Position numbers and translations under genes: made by a program | Assembly (NCBI RefSeq): GCF_000470315.2 | Contig: NZ_CBRF02000003.1 | Span: 1 to 64,000, forward strand | Direction of reading: 5' to 3' | Source of the DNA: Psychromonas sp. SP041 | GTDB lineage: Bacteria; Pseudomonadota; Gammaproteobacteria; Enterobacterales; Psychromonadaceae | DNA length: 64,000 bases | In this document: one piece after another, positions 19,289 to 28,965 of the stretch | Position numbering within the stretch: the first letter of the stretch is position 1 | Layout: each line of letters begins with the position of its first letter | The notes under the pieces: model-generated | Database searches by the model: none | What the model was told of the DNA's origin: nothing | The model's input: the letters and a program-made list of their open reading frames with translations, nothing else

Positions 19289-21117
19289 AGCAATTTAATA
19301 TTTCCCGCACGGCTAGGCCACTGATGATAAATATTATCTTGCCCTTTAAATTTAATACTTAAGCGAGTGAAGCTATTAATGGCTGCAAATTGTGAGAAGA
19401 AATGATCTAGAATTGCGGAGAAGAAGAAAATACCACTACCAGCAAAGTGATCTGTAGCGAAGGTTAATAATATTTCAGTGCCACTACAAAAGCTAATACG
19501 TCCTTTTTGATTAACTCTCGCGGTAGCGCTTTTCAGCTCAATACCTTCGATGTTTTCAATCAATGTTTTATTTTCTGGCGTATTTTTGAAGTCGTATAGT
19601 TTTAAAGTCTCTTTTAACGTTGAAAGCGCATTATCACCGTGGAAATGATCAAGCGTTAAATGATTAATCAACTGCCAACGTGTCGCGTCACCTAATTCAG
19701 CTCTAACCGGTGTTGTTGGTGTTAATAAACATTTTACCTGGGTGATAATATCGGCATGTTCAGCAACGGTCATTGCAACCTGATCACTACCAAATGGAAG
19801 GTAGGTAGGTAAATTACGATTACTACATAATGCTGAAGTACGTAAAATCCATCGGCTATACTCATCTTCTAAATGGAAACCTTTAAATTCATGATCAATT
19901 AACGATAAATAAAGCTCTGTTCCATTTTCAGCACTGCCACCTGCCCAACTAGATGCTTCTCTTCGAGCATGCCAAAAAGCTCTGTCTTGGTCTTCATACG
20001 ATGGATGTGTTTCTCCATAGAATGGCGTCACTTTAATTGAGTTCTGTTTCTGATCGTATGCTTCTACTTTCTTTATTTGAATGATTTCAGAGACATCAGA
20101 ATCCATATATTTAACGGCTAATTTGTATTCATGCTGAGAAGGCTCAATACGAATAGGCTCTAACTCTTGCTCAAATAAATTGATAATGGGTGTGCACCCA
20201 AGCATGAATGTTTCAGCCGTCACTTGTTTTTCTAGATCTTCAGAGACTTGATCTAGGTAAATGTAAATATCGAATTTATCCTCAATATTTGGCCATTTTT
20301 GGTTAAAGTTTTCTATTTCAAAAAATAAAAACTTTTCAGGAAAAACAAAATTTTCAATCAGTGTTTGATAAGCTGAAAAAGAGCGCTTGCTATAGGGAAC
20401 GACTTGTTGATCATCGTCAAATCCTAGAGGTTTTATATTTCTAGGCTCTAAATATTGTATATTGTTAAATTCACCAGGTTTACAGATACCTAACCCAATA
20501 CAATGAGCAGAAAGTAACTCGTATAACAAAAAAGATTGTTGAGGTTGACCATGTAAATAAAAACGTAGTTTATCAATACCGAGTGTTGGCATGCTTACAT
20601 CTTTAAAATCAGTGCTAAAGCTTAATTTAATAACAGACCGTGCTGGCTGACTCCATATTGACTTAGGTGCATTAAAAGGCGCATTTTGAAACTTACCGTC
20701 AGTAATACTTAAAGGCCATAATTTTGTGTCATAGCACGTTTGAAAATAACAGGTTTTAAGACCTTGTGCTTGACTCTCAACTTTTGTTCCACGAGGTAGT
20801 ACAACACCAGTAGTAGAAACATTTTCAGTTTCCATTTTTATCACTGACATCGATGGAATTGGGGCTTGATAGTCTGGGTATAGTTGACCTAATAATGCAT
20901 CGGTTAATTCTGGAAAACTATCATCAAGCTTCTGCCTAACTTGGGCTGTCAACAAAGAAAAAGCTTCAATCAACCTTGAAACATGAGGATCCTCAATATT
21001 TTCTTCACTTAGTTTTAAGCGTCCGGCCAGCTTAGGGTAGTTTTTTGCAAACTCCGCTCCCATGTTTCTAATGAAAGACAGCTCTTTGTTGTAATATCTT
21101 AATAGTTCATCATTCAT
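19285..21117 (-). CDS. TssF baseplate protein
   Basis: 610 aa, standard size for TssF/VasA/ImpG. The N-terminus (LLRYYNKELSFIRNMGAEFA, then YPKLAGRLKL) and the DDSFPELTDALLGQLYPDY segment are diagnostic; the central segment WHARREASSWAGG and C-terminal LRLSIKFKGQ-type strands also fit. TssF forms most of the baseplate wedge and binds TssG and TssK. Its start overlaps the tssE stop by one base (TAATG). Confidence 0.96.
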   Translation of the reverse strand: MNDELLRYYNKELSFIRNMGAEFAKNYPKLAGRLKLSEENIEDPHVSRLIEAFSLLTAQVRQKLDDSFPELTDALLGQLYPDYQAPIPSMSVIKMETENVSTTGVVLPRGTKVESQAQGLKTCYFQTCYDTKLWPLSITDGKFQNAPFNAPKSIWSQPARSVIKLSFSTDFKDVSMPTLGIDKLRFYLHGQPQQSFLLYELLSAHCIGLGICKPGEFNNIQYLEPRNIKPLGFDDDQQVVPYSKRSFSAYQTLIENFVFPEKFLFFEIENFNQKWPNIEDKFDIYIYLDQVSEDLEKQVTAETFMLGCTPIINLFEQELEPIRIEPSQHEYKLAVKYMDSDVSEIIQIKKVEAYDQKQNSIKVTPFYGETHPSYEDQDRAFWHARREASSWAGGSAENGTELYLSLIDHEFKGFHLEDEYSRWILRTSALCSNRNLPTYLPFGSDQVAMTVAEHADIITQVKCLLTPTTPVRAELGDATRWQLINHLTLDHFHGDNALSTLKETLKLYDFKNTPENKTLIENIEGIELKSATARVNQKGRISFCSGTEILLTFATDHFAGSGIFFFSAILDHFFSQFAAINSFTRLSIKFKGQDNIYHQWPSRAGNIKLL

Positions 21118-21599
21118 TATAAAGACTCCACTACTTTCATTCCTAAGTGAACAGGTTCAACTTCAGAATCAAAAGCAATAAACTCAGAATCGTTATGAAG
21201 AAGTGCGTTAATACGTAGGTTTAAGATTCTGTCTAAAGGTTGGTCGTTATCAACCGTTTCGACATATACCTCAACAAAGCGAGGTTCAAAGCGTTTTATA
21301 GACTCAGTTACTTTGTCACACAGTAACTGACGACCTTCCATGCTGCCAATCGCCATGCTTGAAAAGTCGGACATACCGTAATTAGCCAAAGATTGGTCTA
21401 ATTCTTTATAATAATCAGGCCAAGTATTCCATTGCACTTTTGCATTAAGTAAGTTCTCAAGATCTCTTGCTACATAGCGGCGCAATTTAGATAAACTAAT
21501 ACCTCGGTAACTTTCAGTTTCATATCTATCCTGAGGAGAGTCATCGATTAGCTTATCGAGCAAAGAAGCATTATTCCTAGTCTGTTTAGTAACTTTCAT
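21117..21599 (-). CDS. TssE, gp25-like baseplate protein
   Basis: 160 aa. The gp25-like family motif is visible around residues 25-60 (YRGISLSKLRRYVARDLENLLNAK) with the conserved L-R-x-x-V-x-R-D-L-E-x-L-L-N pattern, and the C-terminal V-E-V-Y-V-E strand followed by LRINALLHND. TssE is the wedge subunit that starts sheath polymerisation. ATG 21599 with AGG five bases upstream. It is tightly packed between tagJ and tssF. Confidence 0.94.
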   Translation of the reverse strand: MKVTKQTRNNASLLDKLIDDSPQDRYETESYRGISLSKLRRYVARDLENLLNAKVQWNTWPDYYKELDQSLANYGMSDFSSMAIGSMEGRQLLCDKVTESIKRFEPRFVEVYVETVDNDQPLDRILNLRINALLHNDSEFIAFDSEVEPVHLGMKVVESL

Positions 21600-21615
21600 C
21601 TCAACCTATCTATAA

Positions 21616-22401
21616 TTAACTAGCTGATTCTAAGCGAATAAAGTCAGAAAATGGTACTGCAGCATCATCAACAAACCACATTTTTTGACCCACTCCAACC
21701 ATAAAATCAGTGCTGAATTCTTTCCAATCCGTTTCACGCCCTAACTTTTCAGCATCAGTTTCACTTTGTGCATAAACAAGCGGAATATGCGCTTCGCCTG
21801 AAGGCCCATCTTTAATACTTAAGTCAACACGACGCCATACTTGTTCAATAATTGATTCAGCAGGTTTAAATGTAATAAAGTCAATTTGTGATAACTCAGC
21901 AAGATAGAACTTTCCATCAGTACCAAATATTTCGATAAAACCACCTAATGTATCGTCAAGGTCTCGCATTTCGGCAACAACATTATCATTAAGTTTTATC
22001 GATAATTCAGGACGAATTTCTTCTAAACTTTCAGCTTTTAATTTCATTGAGGCAGCATCGCCGTTATGCAACTCAACACTTAATTGTAATAAGGCTTCAC
22101 TGTGTGGTGTCGTACCATTAAATAACTCAGGCACAGACACTCCATTAGCAAAGTCTTTCCTTGCTTGTTCTGCGCGAATTAATTGGCGTAAATTAGTTGC
22201 GCCAATGATAAAATCAGGATGTTTTTGTACCATTAAATTTAATTGTTTATCTGCACGTTCAAGATCACCTTTAATACATAACAATTCAATTAACGAGCTG
22301 CGATATTCGACATTCATTGGATCATCTTTTAACTGAGTTTCTAAAAATTGAATCGCTTCAGTTAACTTTCCTGCTTGTAACATTTCTTTAATTTTTTTCA
22401 T
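21616..22401 (-). CDS. TagJ / ImpE-like accessory protein
   Basis: 261 aa. The N-terminal ~75 residues form tetratricopeptide-like helices (AGKLTEAIQFLETQLKDDPMNVEYRSSLIELLCIKGDLERA), and the C-terminal half carries the ImpE motif series (GGFIEIFGTDGKFYLAELSQIDFITF; RRVDLSIKDGPSGEAHIPLVY). TagJ proteins bind the TssB N-terminus and ClpV in systems that have them and modulate sheath recycling. GGAAGAG lies directly before the ATG at 22401. Its place between tssC2 and tssE matches the imp gene order of rhizobia. Confidence 0.92.
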   Translation of the reverse strand: MKKIKEMLQAGKLTEAIQFLETQLKDDPMNVEYRSSLIELLCIKGDLERADKQLNLMVQKHPDFIIGATNLRQLIRAEQARKDFANGVSVPELFNGTTPHSEALLQLSVELHNGDAASMKLKAESLEEIRPELSIKLNDNVVAEMRDLDDTLGGFIEIFGTDGKFYLAELSQIDFITFKPAESIIEQVWRRVDLSIKDGPSGEAHIPLVYAQSETDAEKLGRETDWKEFSTDFMVGVGQKMWFVDDAAVPFSDFIRLESAS

Positions 22402-22411
22402 CTCTCTTCCA

Positions 22412-23956
22412 TTAATGTTGAGGTGTAAATTCTGTAACCAACCTGATACTTGAAATCATCTGATCTAGTTGAAAATGTGGTTGTAATTGGATAATTGAAT
22501 AATAAGAACCAGGCTTACTCGCTATCTCTTTAACTTTGACCTGACCACTATATAAAGGGTATTTACAACGCACTGAATCAGATGTTGAATCACCACTTGC
22601 TGTGTATTGGTGTAGCCATTTTTGTAAGTCACGCTCACAAAGTTCAGCTGAACTATAAGTACCTAACTTTTCACGCCCTAGTATTTTGAGATAATGGGCA
22701 AAACGAGAAACACAAAAAATATACTGCAACATAGTCGATAATTTAGAATTCACTGTTGCAGCTAATGAATTATATTGTTTCGCTTTTTGAACTGATGCGT
22801 TACTGAAAAAGACTAAATGTTCACAGCCTTTCACTGGAATAATTGGAATAAAACCATTATCAGAGAGTATTTTTTCTGATTTATCACCAATCTGCAGATT
22901 AACTGATGGTTTGCTATTTTTTTGGTATTTTTCATTCTCAAATTGAGCGGCTGGTAAATCACACACTAACCCTTTGGTCCTAAAGCCAGGCTCCATCCCT
23001 CTGATTTGCCCAAACCAACCTGATTCAGAAAATGCGCGCAATAAAACACCAGAGAAAGCATAAGCGGCATTTCCCCACAAATGATCTTTTTGTGGATCTT
23101 TGATTGATTCTTTAAATTTGAAACCTTCTTTTCTTGTGCCATCTTCTTTATAAGGCTTTCGCATTAATATATTGGGTACGGTGATGCCAATAAAACGGGA
23201 TTCATCCATATCTCTTAGAGCACGCCACTTACTGTATTCAGGCTGTTCAAAGTTTTTAGACCAATTGATATAAGAGCCTAAACCAGAATAATCATCAACG
23301 GAAAAAAGTGATGAATCAGCAGAGGTAATAAATGGAGAAAAAGAGGCAGCCGCAACACGTGAGATATCTTTTAAGGTATCGATATCATTTGTTTTTAGCC
23401 CTTTTTGCGGCTTATGTGAGACTTGGTAATCACCAATAATAACGCCAAATGGTTCACCGCCAGAAGTATCGTATTCATTGCTGTGTACTAGCTTATAAAA
23501 AGCACTTTGATCAAACTCAATTGACTTATCAAAGTCTTTACTGAGTGTTTTCCAGCTACAATTAAGGACTTTTATTTTTGATTTGTCCTCTTTATCTTGC
23601 GTTTCCTTTTGATCAATTATGTAAGCTAAACCACGCCAGCTTGCCTCTAATGCTTGGAATTGTTTGTGATGCAATATGGAATTGATCTGCTTTTCAATCA
23701 TGACATCAAGCTCGCTAATTGTTTTTAATAATAACGGCTCAAGGCTTTTTCGTGTGAGGTTTTTATTTGGAATCGAGAAGTTTTCTAGCCAAAGTAAAAT
23801 CGATTTAACATCGTCAGACTCATAGAGAAAACGTTCCATCTTTGCACGTTTGCTTAGCGACTTTTTTACAGAAGTGTCCGAAGGAATCGACACATTTTCC
23901 TGCTGAACAAATAATGTTTCTGTATCTAAAAAAGATACTTCGCTGAACAATGACAA
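22412..23956 (-). CDS. Second TssC-like sheath large subunit (TssC2, ImpD-like)
   Basis: About 514 aa. The frame stays open to a GTG at 24043, but that stretch contains an intergenic hairpin and a T-rich run; a TTG at 23956 (LSLFSEVSF) has AAGGA six bases upstream and is the likelier start. TssC hallmarks: ISELDVMIEKQINSILHHKQFQALEASWRGLAYII, GEPFGVIIGDYQVSH, DVDDYSGLGSYINW-like insert, and a C-terminal QLQPHFQLDQMISSIRLVTE. The paralogue upstream (TssC1) is closer to the canonical type. Two adjacent tssC genes are known from imp-type systems such as Agrobacterium, where both subunits are needed, suggesting a mixed sheath. Confidence 0.88.
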   Translation of the reverse strand: MSLFSEVSFLDTETLFVQQENVSIPSDTSVKKSLSKRAKMERFLYESDDVKSILLWLENFSIPNKNLTRKSLEPLLLKTISELDVMIEKQINSILHHKQFQALEASWRGLAYIIDQKETQDKEDKSKIKVLNCSWKTLSKDFDKSIEFDQSAFYKLVHSNEYDTSGGEPFGVIIGDYQVSHKPQKGLKTNDIDTLKDISRVAAASFSPFITSADSSLFSVDDYSGLGSYINWSKNFEQPEYSKWRALRDMDESRFIGITVPNILMRKPYKEDGTRKEGFKFKESIKDPQKDHLWGNAAYAFSGVLLRAFSESGWFGQIRGMEPGFRTKGLVCDLPAAQFENEKYQKNSKPSVNLQIGDKSEKILSDNGFIPIIPVKGCEHLVFFSNASVQKAKQYNSLAATVNSKLSTMLQYIFCVSRFAHYLKILGREKLGTYSSAELCERDLQKWLHQYTASGDSTSDSVRCKYPLYSGQVKVKEIASKPGSYYSIIQLQPHFQLDQMISSIRLVTEFTPQH

Positions 23957-24006
23957 ATTCGATCCTTTTTTAATTTGCTTATAAAAATAAAAAATAGTGG
24001 AAAATG

Positions 24007-24033
24007 CGTTTTGCCCATCGCTGATGCAAAACG
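24007..24033. terminator. Hairpin plus T-rich tract between tssC1 and tssC2
   Basis: CGTTTTGC (24007-24014) / GCAAAACG (24026-24033), a perfect 8-bp stem with an 11-nt loop. On the minus strand it is followed within ~10 nt by T-rich sequence (TATTTTTTATTTTT). It looks like a weak intrinsic terminator or attenuator that would lower expression of tssC2 and the downstream genes relative to tssB and tssC1. Confidence 0.55.
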
Positions 24034-24109
24034 TATATCCCACTGATGTTTATTGGATAAATAAAACAATAATTTTTTCTAGCCAATACGCATAGAAAAA
24101 AAGGTTTAA

Positions 24110-25603
24110 TTAACCAATCGTTGGTATTTTTGCAACCAAACGTAAAGATGATGTTAATTCTTCCATTTGTAACCATGGCTTTAACCATGCAATTGCGTTG
24201 TATGCACCTGGCTGACCGGGAATCTCTTTAACTTGTACTTTAGCGTCAGCTAATGGGTATTTAGCACGTATTTCTTGACCACCACCTTCAGCTGCATTTA
24301 CATAAGACAGGATCCAACGGTTTAACCACGTTTCAACATCTTCAGCTTCCATGAAAGAACCAATTTTATCGCGCGCCATTACTTTTAAGTAATGAGCAAA
24401 ACGTGAAGTGGCCATCATGTAAGGCAGTCTTGCTGAAATGGCTGCATTGGCAGTCGCATCTGGATTGTCATAAATTCTTGGTTGTTGACATGTTTGACCA
24501 CCAAAGAACACTGCAAAATCAGTATTTTTATAATGACATAACGGTAAGAAACCTAATTTACTTAGCTCTGCTTCACGACGGTCTGTGATGCCAATTTCTG
24601 TAGGGCATTTAATATCTGGATCGCCATCATCACTAGTAAACACATGAGTCGGTAAACCTTCAACTTTACCGCCGCCTTCAGCACCGCGAATTGCAGTACA
24701 AAAACCGTAAGAAGCAAACGCTTTCGCCATGTTTGTCGCCATTGGATATGCAGCATTCATCCAGCAGTATTCGTCTGAAGAGGTTGTTGCTGAGCGCATG
24801 CCTTTTTCATCTAATTCGAATTCTTCATAACTAAACGCTTCTACAGGTTTAGTTGCTTCACCGTAAGGTAAGCGTGCTAATACACGAGGCATTGTTAGCG
24901 TTACAAAACGAGAATCATCGCTTTCACGGAATGAATTCCATTTTGTGTATTCTAATGATTCGAATACTTTTTCTAGGTCACGCGGCTTAGTTAACTCTTC
25001 CCAGTTTTCAAAACCAAAAAGTGATGGTGAAGAAGCTGAAATAAACGGACAGAAACCCGCAGCTGCTACATTTGACATTAATGATAATGTTTCGATATCA
25101 GCAGGGTGATTAGTAAACTCATAATCACCGACTAATGCGCCATAAGGTTCACCACCTGGTGTACCAAATTCAGCTTCATAGATTTTTTTGAAGGTTTGGC
25201 TTTGGTCAAACTCAACGGCTTTACTTAGATCTTTATGCAGTTCAGATTTGCTTAAACTCATAATTCTAATTTTTAACGTTTTGCTTGTTTCACAGTTGTT
25301 CACCATGTGGTGAACACCACGCCAACTCCCTTCTAACTTCTGTAGTTCTTTATTGTGCATGATCACAGAAAGTTGTTTAGAAATAGTCATATCAAGTGCA
25401 GCAATGGCTTCTCTAAATGTAACCGTTAAGTTTTTGTTCCATTTAACGGTTCCTTTTAATGCTTCTTCAGTTAATGAACGGATCAACTCTTCAGAACGTG
25501 AGCTTTCAGTTTGCTTAGTGGCACCAATCGCTTGTTCTAAAATAGATAAACTAACCGTTTCTTCTGCTGCGGCATTCTCTAAAATTTGCTCTTCAGTACT
25601 CAT
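24110..25603 (-). CDS. TssC1, sheath large subunit (VipB/ImpC)
   Basis: 497 aa, normal size. Canonical motifs: [81 protein letters not shown], and the end [20 protein letters not shown]. With TssB it forms the contractile sheath around the Hcp tube. Its ATG overlaps the tssB stop by one base (TAATG), which couples the two and favours equimolar synthesis. Confidence 0.96.
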   Translation of the reverse strand: MSTEEQILENAAAEETVSLSILEQAIGATKQTESSRSEELIRSLTEEALKGTVKWNKNLTVTFREAIAALDMTISKQLSVIMHNKELQKLEGSWRGVHHMVNNCETSKTLKIRIMSLSKSELHKDLSKAVEFDQSQTFKKIYEAEFGTPGGEPYGALVGDYEFTNHPADIETLSLMSNVAAAGFCPFISASSPSLFGFENWEELTKPRDLEKVFESLEYTKWNSFRESDDSRFVTLTMPRVLARLPYGEATKPVEAFSYEEFELDEKGMRSATTSSDEYCWMNAAYPMATNMAKAFASYGFCTAIRGAEGGGKVEGLPTHVFTSDDGDPDIKCPTEIGITDRREAELSKLGFLPLCHYKNTDFAVFFGGQTCQQPRIYDNPDATANAAISARLPYMMATSRFAHYLKVMARDKIGSFMEAEDVETWLNRWILSYVNAAEGGGQEIRAKYPLADAKVQVKEIPGQPGAYNAIAWLKPWLQMEELTSSLRLVAKIPTIG

Positions 25604-26103
25604 TATTGATTTCCTTCAATTTTTAGTTCCGATGCTAATTTATCTAGACTTGATGTATTATTAAGTACTTCTTCTAAGATGTTTTCAAGATCTTCTGAGC
25701 GATCCACTTTAGTCATCAAATCACGTAATTTATTACGTGTTTCCATTAATTGCTTTAATGGTTCAACTTGATTCACTATCGCAGCAGGCTCAAAGTCATC
25801 TAATGATTTAAATGATAAATTAACCGCAATTTCAGAATCGTCATCTGATAATGTATTCTCAACTTGGATATCTAATTTCGGATTCATACGTTTTAAAATG
25901 TCGTTGTAATTATCACGATCAATTTGAATAAAACGACGATCTTTAAGCGGTTTTAAGTCTTGTGTATTGTGCCCAGAAAAGTCACCTGTTACACCGATTA
26001 CAAAAGGTAGTTCTTTTTTTACTGCTGCCCCTTCTGTTTCTACGTCATAGGTAATATGAACTCTAGGCTTTCTTACTTTTTTTAATTTACTATGTATACT
26101 CAA
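25603..26103 (-). CDS. TssB, sheath small subunit (VipA/ImpB)
   Basis: 166 aa with the family pattern [15 protein letters not shown] near the N-terminus, [29 protein letters not shown], and a C-terminal helix ([18 protein letters not shown]). The start is TTG at 26103: it has an excellent site AAGGAG six bases upstream, and the encoded N-terminus ([15 protein letters not shown]) matches the family. TssB pairs with TssC to build the sheath, and its N-terminus is the usual contact for TagJ. Confidence 0.95.
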   Translation of the reverse strand: MSIHSKLKKVRKPRVHITYDVETEGAAVKKELPFVIGVTGDFSGHNTQDLKPLKDRRFIQIDRDNYNDILKRMNPKLDIQVENTLSDDDSEIAVNLSFKSLDDFEPAAIVNQVEPLKQLMETRNKLRDLMTKVDRSEDLENILEEVLNNTSSLDKLASELKIEGNQ

Positions 26104-26147
26104 GTTAAACTCCTTAACATTGAAAATGACGCATTTAAATAAAGGGA

Positions 26148-27254
26148 TTATTTAGATGCGTCTTCAGTTTTTATACCCGATAACTTAAAGAAACCATTTC
26201 GAGCATCTCCATCAACAATAAGCTCCTGAAGTAATTCAGGTAAACTTAATTCGCTCCAACGAACAACTTGCTCAATGGCATAGGACATAGGTGAATGAGG
26301 CTCAGTTTTTCTAAAAAAACTAGCAATTTCATCCAACTTACGTAGTGCTTGTTCGCGAGTTTCTACTTGTGCCTGCAAAGCAGACTCAGGTAATTCATTC
26401 ACTTCCTGTTCAACTTCTTCAGGAATAGCTTCTTGTTCTTCTTCAATTGCTTTTTTTTCAATTAAAATATCTTTGGCAACATGACTAACCGTATGTAAAC
26501 AAGACTCTAATGCCTTACGTACATAACTTGTTGGTTGCGGATCCCCTTTCATTGCTTTATCCATCGCTTCAGATAACAATAAAAAAGCATTTAAAGCGGA
26601 TTCAACATCATTATGTAATTCGATATAAAAAGAGTTGGTACTTTCTTTAATACTTTGTGTTACATCTTCAAATGAAATCGCACCACCCGATATTTTCTTT
26701 TGTTGCTTATCAGAATCTAACCGTTGAATTTCACATGCTTGCTCGTATTGCCAAGTTGAGAAAACATCTATGCCATCAGTGATTGCAATAGATTTTATAG
26801 GAGCAACCAAGGCTCCAGGACCGTCAATACCATTAAGGCCGATTAACGGTGCTATACGCTCTTGCATATCACCGTCATCAGGCATTGGATAAATATCATC
26901 CCAATATAGTTCAATGAGTTTTGTTGTTAATTCAAAACCAAAGGCCAGTCCTTTAAATCCAAACTTGCGACATAGTGCTTCTATGTACCAAGCGATGTAT
27001 TCTAAATCTTTACTATCTTCAATTAAGATTTTTGGTAATTGATCAAGTATTGGTTGCCATTCAATGACAACAGATCCCATGCTTTCTTCATCTATTAATG
27101 CTTTACGCTCACTGGTGCGCGCATTATTACGTACGTCTTTCAGTAAGTAGTAAGTCGACGTTGGAGAAATATCTGATCTTGGATCGGCGCCTGTTGTTGA
27201 TTCTTCTGATATAGGCAAACACAGTTCTTCAACTGTAAAATCAAATAAACTCAT
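26148..27254 (-). CDS. TssA, cap/priming protein (ImpA N-terminal family)
   Basis: 368 aa. The ImpA-N domain is plain: [18 protein letters not shown], then [12 protein letters not shown] and [13 protein letters not shown] segments, [40 protein letters not shown]. The short C-terminal part ([37 protein letters not shown]) is the conserved tail of short TssA proteins. TssA nucleates and caps growing tubes and sheaths. It lies just upstream of tssB, separated from pppA by ~200 nt with a small hairpin (GACTTT/AAAGTC at about 27288-27305). Confidence 0.94.
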   Translation of the reverse strand: MSLFDFTVEELCLPISEESTTGADPRSDISPTSTYYLLKDVRNNARTSERKALIDEESMGSVVIEWQPILDQLPKILIEDSKDLEYIAWYIEALCRKFGFKGLAFGFELTTKLIELYWDDIYPMPDDGDMQERIAPLIGLNGIDGPGALVAPIKSIAITDGIDVFSTWQYEQACEIQRLDSDKQQKKISGGAISFEDVTQSIKESTNSFYIELHNDVESALNAFLLLSEAMDKAMKGDPQPTSYVRKALESCLHTVSHVAKDILIEKKAIEEEQEAIPEEVEQEVNELPESALQAQVETREQALRKLDEIASFFRKTEPHSPMSYAIEQVVRWSELSLPELLQELIVDGDARNGFFKLSGIKTEDASK

Positions 27255-27452
27255 ATAAACTCATGTCTCTTACGTATCTAGGTGACGACTTTATGTGTAA
27301 AGTCACTATAAAAATTCACTAAAAAATAACATCGAAAAATAAAATAAAAATAAAGTGAAATATATTCTAAAGCCAACAAACATGTCAATACCAAGTTCGG
27401 ATAGCTTTTTAAGTAAACACTAAATATCTTTATTACTTTAAATAATTAATCG

Positions 27453-28241
27453 TTAGCTTAAGGCCCTAAAAAAGGGAATCGTAATATCATCATTTATCAA
27501 CGGTGTTGTTACTAGTTGTTGTTTTTGTTGATGCTTAATCAAAACACAAGTGACATTATCACGCGCATTACGCACTAAAGAGGTATGGAGTAATGCCATG
27601 CCAGAGTCAATAATTGAACTCGATTGTAATGCTTGCTCTATTTCTGTATCACTTACTTCTTTATTTAAGCCATCACTGCAAAGTAAAAAAACATCATTGT
27701 GTTTTAAATAAACTTCTTTTATTTCAATCTCGAGCTCTTTATCTACTCCTACAGCTCTAGTGATGACATTAGCAAGGGGATGAGCTTCTGCTTCTTCTTT
27801 TTTCAGAATACCTTCATCAACCATGTCATTAACTTGGCTATGATCTTTTGTTACTTGAGATAGTTTTTGATCGCGTAATAAATAACCACGACTATCCCCA
27901 GCCCATAACATATGACAACGTTGTTCTTTAATAAATAAAACTACTACCGTGCTTCCAGCAAGCTTTCCTTTGAGTTGGCTTTTACTAATATAAAGTAGTT
28001 CTTCATTGGCTTTTTTAAGTGCATTGACGAGCACTTCACAAGTTAATGCTTGAGACTCCGTAGATTCAACAACACGTTGTATTGTATCGATAATTAATTG
28101 GCTCGCGACATCGCCTGCACTGTGCCCTCCCATCCCATCAGCAACAACCCAAACGCCATTATGCGGAAGCTCAAGAAATGCATCTTCATTAATTTTACGT
28201 ACTGCACCACGATGACTTTGTGCGTGACTAGTTTGTGACAT
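27453..28241 (-). CDS. PppA-like PP2C serine/threonine phosphatase
   Basis: 262 aa, one PP2C domain. Metal-binding residues are visible: NEDAF (N18-D20), ADGMGGHSAG (D35-G36), and the later Asp motifs CSDGLNKEVSD and ARDNVTCVLI. In T6SS gene clusters PppA removes the phosphate that PpkA puts on the FHA protein, switching the machine off. Start ATG 28241 with AAGGGG five bases upstream; 10 nt after tagF. The matching kinase is the divergent gene at 38143. Confidence 0.93.
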   Translation of the reverse strand: MSQTSHAQSHRGAVRKINEDAFLELPHNGVWVVADGMGGHSAGDVASQLIIDTIQRVVESTESQALTCEVLVNALKKANEELLYISKSQLKGKLAGSTVVVLFIKEQRCHMLWAGDSRGYLLRDQKLSQVTKDHSQVNDMVDEGILKKEEAEAHPLANVITRAVGVDKELEIEIKEVYLKHNDVFLLCSDGLNKEVSDTEIEQALQSSSIIDSGMALLHTSLVRNARDNVTCVLIKHQQKQQLVTTPLINDDITIPFFRALS

Positions 28242-28251
28242 ACAATCCCCT

Positions 28252-28965
28252 TTACCCTAGCTCGCAAATATTCCAGTCACGCTTTTTCCACTGACCATCT
28301 AACATTGATACAAATTGGCTAACCTGAGGTAAACCATCTGTAACGATGAAACAGGGTTCAATCAAATCTGAACCTGTTGTCCACCAAATACTGTAATCGT
28401 TAAAATGTAAATTATATTGCTGATGAAGTAGGTCCAATACCGTCGGACTATGTTTACCTTTAATCACCCAGCCTTTTTTGATCGTATCTAAGGATTCGAC
28501 ATCATTAACTTTGATACATTCAACCTGTAAAAGCTCCGTTTGTTCAGACAACTTTTCAAACCACGTATCGATATCAAGATCGTCTTCTAACACTTCTAAT
28601 ATTTTGTTTTCAAAGTTGACATCCCATTCATTCTCATGCCAAGCCTGAACGGCTGTTAGATTATGCTTAGCAACCACTGTAAAAGGGAAGTAACGACTGA
28701 CTCTATCGACACTTGGAATAACGGTACCAATAAAAGCAGACTCACCACACACATTAGGCGATAAAGAAAAGTGCCATACAGGACTAGTCAGATAACAATC
28801 TAACCAATTTTGCTCTAGCTGTTCTTTACTCACAGCAATCACTGATTGTAGCCATTCGCTCCAAATGCTTAAGAAATCAAAATCAAAATCACTTTGAATA
28901 AAATCGCCTTTAGAAGGAATCTTCCCACAGTACCCAGTCTTCAAGATTATAGATTGCTCGGACAT
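28252..28965 (-). CDS. TagF, post-translational repressor of T6SS assembly
   Basis: 237 aa. Opening motif GYCGKIPSKGDFIQSDF is diagnostic for TagF/ImpM (pattern G-x-x-G-K-x-P-x-x-G-D-F), followed by the WYLTSPVWHFSLSPN-type strand and GTVIPSVDRVSRYFPF. TagF represses assembly independently of, or together with, the kinase/phosphatase pair by acting on FHA. Its ATG lies 19 nt inside the end of tssM, so the two are tightly coupled. In some clusters TagF is fused to PppA; here they are separate adjacent genes. Confidence 0.93.
   Translation of the reverse strand: MSEQSIILKTGYCGKIPSKGDFIQSDFDFDFLSIWSEWLQSVIAVSKEQLEQNWLDCYLTSPVWHFSLSPNVCGESAFIGTVIPSVDRVSRYFPFTVVAKHNLTAVQAWHENEWDVNFENKILEVLEDDLDIDTWFEKLSEQTELLQVECIKVNDVESLDTIKKGWVIKGKHSPTVLDLLHQQYNLHFNDYSIWWTTGSDLIEPCFIVTDGLPQVSQFVSMLDGQWKKRDWNICELG

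Noticed and set aside
23957..24043. N-terminal extension of tssC2 from a GTG
   Set aside because: It spans the hairpin and T-rich tract, has no ribosome site, and does not fit TssC N-termini; the TTG at 23956 has AAGGA upstream.
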